Shown here one piece after another: positions 58,845 to 64,000 of a DNA stretch of 64,000 bases. Each line of letters begins with the position of its first letter. Positions within the stretch are counted from its first letter, which is position 1. The notes beneath the pieces are model-generated. The model made no database searches. It saw only the letters and a list, made by a program, of their open reading frames with translations, and had not been told where the DNA came from. The DNA lies in the NCBI RefSeq assembly GCF_007786445.1, contig NZ_VNJI01000031.1, forward strand, positions 21,228 through 85,227. The letters are read 5' to 3'. The stretch is from Paenibacillus cremeus. Its GTDB lineage: Bacteria; Bacillota; Bacilli; Paenibacillales; NBRC-103111. The translations under genes were made by a program, and so were the position numbers.

Positions 58845-60419
58845 ATGGTTCATACCGTGCTGTTGATCCTATTGCTTGTCATTGTGGTACTGCCGCCGCT
58901 TATTTTTTTCGGCTATATGTATGCGTTATCCAAGCAGCCGAAGCATTCGATCATCCGCTCTCATCCGTTTCTCGGCTGGCTCCGCTACTTGCTGGAAAAG
59001 CTCGGCCCGGAGCTCCGCCAGTATTGGTTTGACAGCGACACCGAGGGGAAGCCGTTCTCGCGTGCCGACTTTGTAGGCCTCGTCTATGCGGCGAAATACC
59101 GGACGGACCTCATCTCCTTCGGCGGTCGGCGCGATTACGAGAAGCCCGGCTTCTACTTGTCCAATGCGATGTTCCCCAAATTGACCAGCGAGCTCAAGGC
59201 CGATAACGAGACGCTGCTGCCGGGAAAAAAATATGTCATTACGGATGAAGGGCTGTTCACGCGACAGGAAAAATTCATTGACGACCAGGTCAAGCCTTGG
59301 CTGCTGCATGATGATGACGTAATTGTGATCGGGCAGCACCGCAGAGAGCCTTGGAAACTTAAAGGCATGTTCGGCGCATCCGCCACCTCCTTCGGCGCCG
59401 TCGGCGAGAACTATATCCAGTCCACCGGAAGCGGCGCTCTGATGGCTCGCGGCTCCTGGATCAATACCGGCGAAGGCGGCGTCGCGGACGTGCATCTGGC
59501 CACCGGTGTCGATGTCATCTCGCAGATCGGCCCCGGGTTGTTCGGCTTCCGGGACGACACAGGAAAATTTTCGATTGAGGAGTATAAACGGAAGGCGTCC
59601 ATTCCCAACATCAAAGCGTTCGAGCTGAAATTTCATCAAGGGGCCAAAATTCGCGGAGGTCACCTTGAAGGCTCCAAAGTGACCGAGCCCGTCGCGAAGG
59701 CACGTCTGGTTCCGATCGGCAAAACGGTCAATTCGCCGAACCGTTTTGAGTTTCTGACCAATTCGGAGGAGGCGCTGCGGTTTATCCGAACGCTGCAGGA
59801 AGCCGGCGGCAAGCCGGTTGGGGTCAAAATCGTCGTCGGCGACCAGCACCGGCTGGAGGAGTTTTTCCAGACGATGATCCGGCTCGATATCTTTCCGGAC
59901 TTCATTACGGTGGATGGCTCCGAAGGCGGGTCCGGAGCGACCTTCAAGGCGATGGCGGATGGCATGGGGCTGCCGCTCTTCGCTGCGCTGCTCATCCTCG
60001 ACGATACGGCGCGTCAATTCGGGGTGCGCGACAGGTTCAAAATCTTCGCCTCCGGGAAGCTGATCACCCCCGATAAGGTGGCGATCGCCCTCGCACTCGG
60101 AGCGGATTGCGTCAATTCGGCGCGCGGGTTTATGATGGCGAACGGGTGCATTATGGCGCTGCAGTGCCATACCGGCAAATGCCCTACAGGGGTCACTACA
60201 ACGGATTCGGAGTATCAGGCCGCGCTGGCGCCGGAGGAGAAGCAGTGGCGCGTGATGAATTATATTTTGCAAATGAGGGAAGGCTTGTTCTCGCTAGCGG
60301 CTGCCTGCGGCTTGGAAAGTCCGCGCGGACTAAGGCGGGAGCATGTGGCGTTTACGAACGAAAAGGGCCAAACCACGCGGATCGTGGACCTGTTTCCATA
60401 TCCGACACCATCGAAGTAA
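58845..60419 (+). CDS. FMN-binding glutamate synthase-family protein (YerD-like)
   Basis: About 524 residues. An N-terminal helix (~5-25) anchors it to the membrane; the rest is the FMN/iron-sulfur synthase domain of glutamate synthase: KPGFYLSNAMFPKLTSE, GGHLEGSKVTEPVA, ITVDGSEGGSGATFKAM, GADCVNSARGFMMANGC and the cluster cysteines in CHTGKCPTGV. It lacks the glutaminase domain. Free-standing versions such as YerD have unclear roles. The ATG at 58845 follows GGAGGG. Single-gene unit ending at a strong terminator. Confidence 0.9.
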   Translation: MVHTVLLILLLVIVVLPPLIFFGYMYALSKQPKHSIIRSHPFLGWLRYLLEKLGPELRQYWFDSDTEGKPFSRADFVGLVYAAKYRTDLISFGGRRDYEKPGFYLSNAMFPKLTSELKADNETLLPGKKYVITDEGLFTRQEKFIDDQVKPWLLHDDDVIVIGQHRREPWKLKGMFGASATSFGAVGENYIQSTGSGALMARGSWINTGEGGVADVHLATGVDVISQIGPGLFGFRDDTGKFSIEEYKRKASIPNIKAFELKFHQGAKIRGGHLEGSKVTEPVAKARLVPIGKTVNSPNRFEFLTNSEEALRFIRTLQEAGGKPVGVKIVVGDQHRLEEFFQTMIRLDIFPDFITVDGSEGGSGATFKAMADGMGLPLFAALLILDDTARQFGVRDRFKIFASGKLITPDKVAIALALGADCVNSARGFMMANGCIMALQCHTGKCPTGVTTTDSEYQAALAPEEKQWRVMNYILQMREGLFSLAAACGLESPRGLRREHVAFTNEKGQTTRIVDLFPYPTPSK

Positions 60420-60462
60420 TAAATGCTTCGTAATTGTGCATCCCCCCGTCAGGTTGAGCAGT

Positions 60463-60494
60463 AAAAAGAGCAGACCCCTATGGCCTGCTCTTTT
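60463..60494. terminator. bidirectional terminator between the glutamate synthase-like and enolase genes
   Basis: AAAAGAGCAG (60464-60473) pairs with CTGCTCTTTT (60485-60494). Confidence 0.85.
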
Positions 60495-60516
60495 ACGTGT
60501 TTGACTGTCTCTCCCA

Positions 60517-61740
60517 TTAACAAATCCGATGCGCCTTCCGCAAAATGCTGTTCACCGCGATGTAATCCATCCCGAGCCCCGGCTCGGTAGGAATGGCGAT
60601 GGTGCCATCCTTGACTTCCATCGGCGGTGCGAACAGCGCGCTCGTCTCTTTGACGCCCGCTTTATTTTCTTGATACTTCCCAATATTCGGAATATACGAG
60701 GCAAAGTGCAGCACATACACATATCCGAACCCGCTGGAAATGTGTGGCGTGACCGGCATGCCTTTCAAAGCGGCCATCCGTGCGATCCGCGTGTTGCGGA
60801 TGAATCCGCCGTTATACTGCAAATCCGGCTGCACTACTTGTGCAGCGTCGTTGTCGATAATCCAGCGAAAGCGGCGCAGGCTCGTCTCCTGTTCACCCAA
60901 GGCAAGCGGAATCGCCAGCGCATCGGCGACTTCCTTCGTATCCTCCAAATGCTCGAACGGACACGGCTCCTCATAGAAAAAGGCGTTGATCTCCTCCAGC
61001 ATTTTCCCGTACTCGATCGCGACCGCCGGGTCGTAAGAGCCGTTGCCGTCCGCATGAATGTCGATCGCATCCCCCAGCGTTTTGCGGGCCAAATAAATTA
61101 AGCCTTCGGAGCGTCCTTCGATGGAATCGGCATTTTTGCTCATGCGTCCCCCGACCTTGAACTTCACCGCTTTGGCACCGGTATCCGCCATGCGTCGCTG
61201 AAGCACCTCGATCTCTTCCTCCGGCGTCGTGCCGCGATTGCCGCTCGCCACATAAATCGGAACCTCGCTGCGAATCACCCCGCCCAGCAGTGCGCCGATC
61301 GGCTTCTCCACGATGCGTCCCAGCAGATCCAGAATACTGGCTTCCACCCACGAAATACAGCACCACAGCGCCAAGCCGGACAGCTTGTAGTTGTTATCGT
61401 ATACATAGACGCCTTCCAGGAGCTTTTCCAGATCACGGGCATCTTTGCCAATGAAAAACGGGATGATCAGCTGCTTAAGCAGCGGGTGCAAATAGTCCGC
61501 GCGTTCGCTTGCCACCGCAATCCCCTCGGAGCCGTCCTTGGAGCGGGTGCGAAGAAAGTACAAGCCGTTGTTGAAAAACATTTCCATCGATTCGATTATG
61601 ACCGGCGAACTGATACCGCTTACATCGAGCACAGGCGCATTGCAAGCTTCATCCAACTCCGCAATGGCTACATTGGACCGGGGGGTGGTCAGCGACCCGT
61701 CCAAGTGCAAATAGGAAAGATCGTTATACTTCGTCACCAT
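60517..61740 (-). CDS. enolase-superfamily (mandelate racemase/muconate lactonizing type) protein
   Basis: A 407-residue protein. Catalytic and metal residues are visible: K193 and K195 (KFK), D231 and N233 (HADGNG), E257/E258 (YEEPCP), E283 (GEQE) and H333 (TPHISS). The Lys/His pair marks a racemase or acid-sugar dehydratase of the mandelate racemase subgroup. It is co-transcribed, 28 bp after a tartrate dehydrogenase-like gene, so a hydroxy-dicarboxylate or sugar acid is the likely substrate. Specificity unknown. Confidence 0.85.
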   Translation of the reverse strand: MVTKYNDLSYLHLDGSLTTPRSNVAIAELDEACNAPVLDVSGISSPVIIESMEMFFNNGLYFLRTRSKDGSEGIAVASERADYLHPLLKQLIIPFFIGKDARDLEKLLEGVYVYDNNYKLSGLALWCCISWVEASILDLLGRIVEKPIGALLGGVIRSEVPIYVASGNRGTTPEEEIEVLQRRMADTGAKAVKFKVGGRMSKNADSIEGRSEGLIYLARKTLGDAIDIHADGNGSYDPAVAIEYGKMLEEINAFFYEEPCPFEHLEDTKEVADALAIPLALGEQETSLRRFRWIIDNDAAQVVQPDLQYNGGFIRNTRIARMAALKGMPVTPHISSGFGYVYVLHFASYIPNIGKYQENKAGVKETSALFAPPMEVKDGTIAIPTEPGLGMDYIAVNSILRKAHRIC

Positions 61741-61768
61741 GGCGAATCCTCCTGAGGAAAAAATAAAA

Positions 61769-62824
61769 TTATCGTTTCAACCGTTTCAAAATTTCCTGAG
61801 TCACTTCCTGGGTCGTAGCTGTTCCGCCGATGTCCCCTGTCTTTACGCCGGAGTGTGTGACGTCCTCCACCACATTGAGTAAGTGCTGCCCCATCTCTTG
61901 GTGACCGAGGTGATCGAGCATCATTTTGGCGGTCCAGATTTGGCCGATCGGATTGGCGATGCCTTGTCCCGCAATATCCGGCGCAGACCCGTGAACCGGC
62001 TCGAACATGGATGGAAACTTGCCGTTCAAGTTAATGTTGGCCGCCGGCGCAATCCCGATGCTGCCCATGATGGCGGCTCCGATGTCCGTCAGTATGTCTC
62101 CGAACAGGTTGCTCGCAACCACCACGTCAAACACATGAGGCTTCGTTACAAAAAAAGCCGACAACGCATCGATATGCGTCGCTGTCGTTTTCACGTCTGG
62201 GTACTCTTTGCTTACGTCCTTGAACACTTCATCCCAGAATGGCATGGAATATACGATCCCGTTGGACTTGGTCGCACTGGTGACATGACCGCGCCGTTTC
62301 TGCGCCAATTCAAACGCATACCGAATCGCGCGCTCCGTTCCCTTACGGGTGAACACGGCATTCTGAATCGCGATCTCATCCGCCCCCTTGTGGATCCGCC
62401 CGCCGATCTCGCTGTACTCGCCCTCACTGTTCTCCCGTACCACGAGCAAGTCGAAATCATTCGGCTTCAGCAGAGGAGACGCCAGCCCGCGAAAATATTT
62501 GGCCGGACGAATGTTGATGACCTGCTCAAATTCGCGTCGTATTTTGATCAGCAATCCCCATAGCGATACATGATCCGGTACCCGCTGAGGGTCACCGACC
62601 GCACCGAGGAAAATCGCTTCGAAGTTTTGCAACGTTCGCAGCCCGTCGTCCGGCATCATTTTTCCATGCTGCTCGTAATAATCACAGCTCCATGGAAAGC
62701 TGGTATACTTGAATGAAATCCCGCCATGCACCTCCGCAATAGCGTCTAACACGTCCGTAGCTGCTGGGACTACCTCTTTTCCAATGCCGTCTCCAGGAAT
62801 TACCGCGATCTCATACTGCCTCAT
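61769..62824 (-). CDS. tartrate dehydrogenase/decarboxylase-like enzyme (isopropylmalate dehydrogenase family)
   Basis: About 351 residues. IAVIPGDGIGKEVVPAA at the N-terminus, LFLGAVGDP-like GAVGDPQRVPDHVSLWGLL, VRENSEGEYS, and the NAD motif MFEPVHGSAPDIAGQG are all present; this set is closest to TtuC-type tartrate dehydrogenases, which also act on malate. The start at 62824 is preceded by GGAG. First gene of a two-gene operon behind a good promoter. Could also act on D-malate. Confidence 0.85.
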   Translation of the reverse strand: MRQYEIAVIPGDGIGKEVVPAATDVLDAIAEVHGGISFKYTSFPWSCDYYEQHGKMMPDDGLRTLQNFEAIFLGAVGDPQRVPDHVSLWGLLIKIRREFEQVINIRPAKYFRGLASPLLKPNDFDLLVVRENSEGEYSEIGGRIHKGADEIAIQNAVFTRKGTERAIRYAFELAQKRRGHVTSATKSNGIVYSMPFWDEVFKDVSKEYPDVKTTATHIDALSAFFVTKPHVFDVVVASNLFGDILTDIGAAIMGSIGIAPAANINLNGKFPSMFEPVHGSAPDIAGQGIANPIGQIWTAKMMLDHLGHQEMGQHLLNVVEDVTHSGVKTGDIGGTATTQEVTQEILKRLKR

Positions 62825-62897
62825 CTCATGCTCCACTCCCTGTTCTGTAAGTTATGATTTGCCCATCTGCAACCGCTTACGAAACACATACCTCTTA

Positions 62898-62926
62898 ACT
62901 ATACGTGATTCGCGCCAATCCCTCAA
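62898..62926 (-). promoter_or_regulatory. SigA promoter of the tartrate dehydrogenase-like operon
   Basis: On the minus strand TTGAGG (62921-62926), 17-bp spacer, TATAGT (62898-62903). The rest of 62825-63145 holds this promoter, the one at 63074 and no gene. Confidence 0.65.
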
Positions 62927-63073
62927 TAACTGCCCGATAGAAAGTTCCAGAATTCTACTGGTGTTGGTTTTATAACGGCTATCAGGGGACCAAATGAATT
63001 GGCCGATCATTTTTTCCTCATAGATGGAAAAGGGTTCTTATTCTCCCCATAGTCCTCCACCCACACTCACACC

Positions 63074-63102
63074 TTGTCCAATCCCCGGTTCCACGATAAA
63101 AT
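63074..63102 (+). promoter_or_regulatory. SigA promoter of the TauE-family gene
   Basis: TTGTCC (63074-63079), 17-bp spacer, TAAAAT (63097-63102), about 40 bp before the GTG start. Confidence 0.6.
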
Positions 63103-63145
63103 GGGCTCTATGGCTAATCGGATTCTACTTTGAGGTGAGAGAAGC

Positions 63146-63877
63146 GTGGGAGATTACCTGATTGTATTGTTAGTTGGACTTGCGGCAGGGGCGGTCGGAG
63201 GCGTGATTGGGACGGGCTCGTCGATCATGCTGCTTCCGGTGCTCATCTTTACCTTTGGACCGAAGCAGGCGGTGCCGATCATGGCTGTGGCTTCGGTGAT
63301 GGCGAACGTGGCGCGGGTGATAGCCTGGTGGCGCGAAATTCATTGGCGAGCTTTCGTTGCATACTCGATCACTGGCATTCCGGCTGCGGTACTCGGAGCA
63401 CGCACATTATGGGTGCTGCCGGCGCGGACGATCGATATTGCGCTAGGGATCTTTTTTATCATCATGATCCCCGTGCGCTACTTTCTCAAAGCGAAAAACA
63501 TTCAAATTCGCCTCTGGCAGCTAGCCGTTGCAGGCGGGATCATTGGCTACTTGACGGGCATGGCGATTGCCACCGGGCCGCTCAGTGTGCCGGCGTTCAC
63601 GGCCTTCGGCTTAGCCAAAGGCGCATTTATTTCGACGGAAGCGGTCAGCTCGCTCGGCCTTCATTTGAGCAAAGTAGTGACATTCCAAGAGCTGGGTGCT
63701 CTCCCGTTTAATTTGATCGTGCAAGGTCTGATCGTGGGCGGCTCGCTCATGCTAGGAACCTTCGTGGCCAAAGAAATTGTCAAACGCATGAGCATCGCTT
63801 CGTTCCAATACGTCCTGGACGTGCTGCTGTTCGGCTCCGGCCTCTCGATGCTCTGGGCTTCCTTCCAAGCAGCCTAA
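63146..63877 (+). CDS. TauE/SafE-family anion exporter
   Basis: A 243-residue protein with seven to eight hydrophobic helices and the two glycine-rich repeats typical of TauE/SafE (GAVGGVIGTGSSIMLLPVLI and AGGIIGYLTGMAIATGPLS). The family exports sulfite, sulfoacetate or other organic anions. GTG start with AGGTGAG upstream. It is far from the TauD-like gene at 3221, so a functional link is only a guess. Confidence 0.85.
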   Translation: MGDYLIVLLVGLAAGAVGGVIGTGSSIMLLPVLIFTFGPKQAVPIMAVASVMANVARVIAWWREIHWRAFVAYSITGIPAAVLGARTLWVLPARTIDIALGIFFIIMIPVRYFLKAKNIQIRLWQLAVAGGIIGYLTGMAIATGPLSVPAFTAFGLAKGAFISTEAVSSLGLHLSKVVTFQELGALPFNLIVQGLIVGGSLMLGTFVAKEIVKRMSIASFQYVLDVLLFGSGLSMLWASFQAA

Positions 63878-63883
63878 TTAGTT

Positions 63884-63910
63884 ACCCCTGAAAAAATCGG
63901 GGGATTTTAT
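63884..63910 (+). terminator. weak terminator of the TauE-family gene
   Basis: CCCC and GGGG arms around TGAAAAAATC, followed by ATTTTAT, directly after the stop codon. Confidence 0.5.
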
Positions 63911-63922
63911 AGGAAATAAAAA

Positions 63923-63998
63923 AGGAATTCGCAACCTCCAGATGGAAGTTGTTGTTGTCGAGGCAACAAAAACCATCAAAACGAGGGGCGGAATTCCT
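63923..63998. repeat. nested imperfect palindrome, possible element end or structured RNA
   Basis: Three stems nest around one centre: AGGAATTCGC with GCGGAATTCCT (63923-63932, 63988-63998), GATGG with CCATC, and TTGTTG with CAACAA around TCGAGG. Such 70-80 bp bulged hairpins are seen in MITEs, REP elements, ends of some insertion sequences or structured RNAs. The window ends 2 bp later, so a linked gene cannot be seen. Confidence 0.6.
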
Positions 63999-64000
63999 AT

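Noticed and set aside
58926..60272. A 448-codon open frame opposite the glutamate synthase-like gene
   Set aside because: Antisense shadow of a well-supported gene in GC-rich sequence; its product has no family features.
63146..63877. A functional pair of the TauE-family exporter with the TauD-like dioxygenase
   Set aside because: The two genes are 59 kb apart and show no shared promoter motif; the link rests only on family names.

Overview
The window looks like chromosomal DNA of a spore-forming, Gram-positive soil bacterium of the Paenibacillus type. The evidence is two GerA-type spore germination operons, an LtaS-type lipoteichoic acid synthase, strong Shine-Dalgarno sequences, CcpA- and PhoP-like control sites, many glycan-scavenging genes (CUT1 ABC importers without their own ATPase, a very large secreted heparinase-type lyase, a GH78 rhamnosidase) and moderately high GC with mixed codon use. 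No rRNA, tRNA, CRISPR array, prophage or intact transposon was recognised.

Layout. 1-3140: 3' part of a ger operon (A, B, C and a small D-like gene). 3221-7648, minus strand: a carbohydrate-type ABC importer (two permeases, lipoprotein) ending in a TauD-family dioxygenase, with a terminator-like hairpin in the leader. 7817-8776: EamA exporter. 9049-13092: a second, complete ger operon in A-B-C-D order. 13132-16412: LtaS-like enzyme, DUF2306 protein, acetyltransferase. 16471-17105: a 13-copy tandem array of a 51-bp hairpin-bearing repeat. 17251-21394: pentapeptide-repeat protein, secreted GH18-like protein, MFS pump, PrmC-related methyltransferase. 21513-22925: an ECF41 sigma factor and its carboxymuconolactone decarboxylase-type target. 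23085-24872: DUF3311 protein plus a monocarboxylate-type symporter behind a cre-like site. 24994-30450: the 1818-residue lyase. 30696-34532: DUF3105, aldo/keto reductase, decayed membrane genes, CDGSH protein, EamA. 34709-37936: a Ugp-type importer behind four PhoP-box-like repeats. 38087-41887: Imm26-like protein, MarR-MFS pair, phosphoesterase. 41888-42153: a second 51-bp array. 42270-54713: ROK pseudogene, GH78, acetyltransferases, AlaX editing protein, threonine aldolase-like enzyme, secreted isochorismatase-like hydrolase, NanE and several gene stubs. 54751-58600: ADP-ribosylglycohydrolase-RbsK-RbsD cluster whose transporter is mostly deleted. 58845-63877: FMN glutamate synthase-like protein, enolase-superfamily and tartrate dehydrogenase-like pair, TauE-family exporter. 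63923-63998: a nested palindrome of unknown nature.

Themes. (1) Regulation is readable in several places: ECF41 promoter, PhoP-like boxes, cre-like sites, a MarR operator. (2) At least seven broken genes show ongoing local gene loss, often of the transport or kinase partner of a surviving catabolic gene. (3) The least explained signals are the two unlinked 51-bp arrays, which share a hairpin core but differ in stem bases, and the ADP-ribosylglycohydrolase/ribose cluster, which may release ribose from an unidentified riboside.
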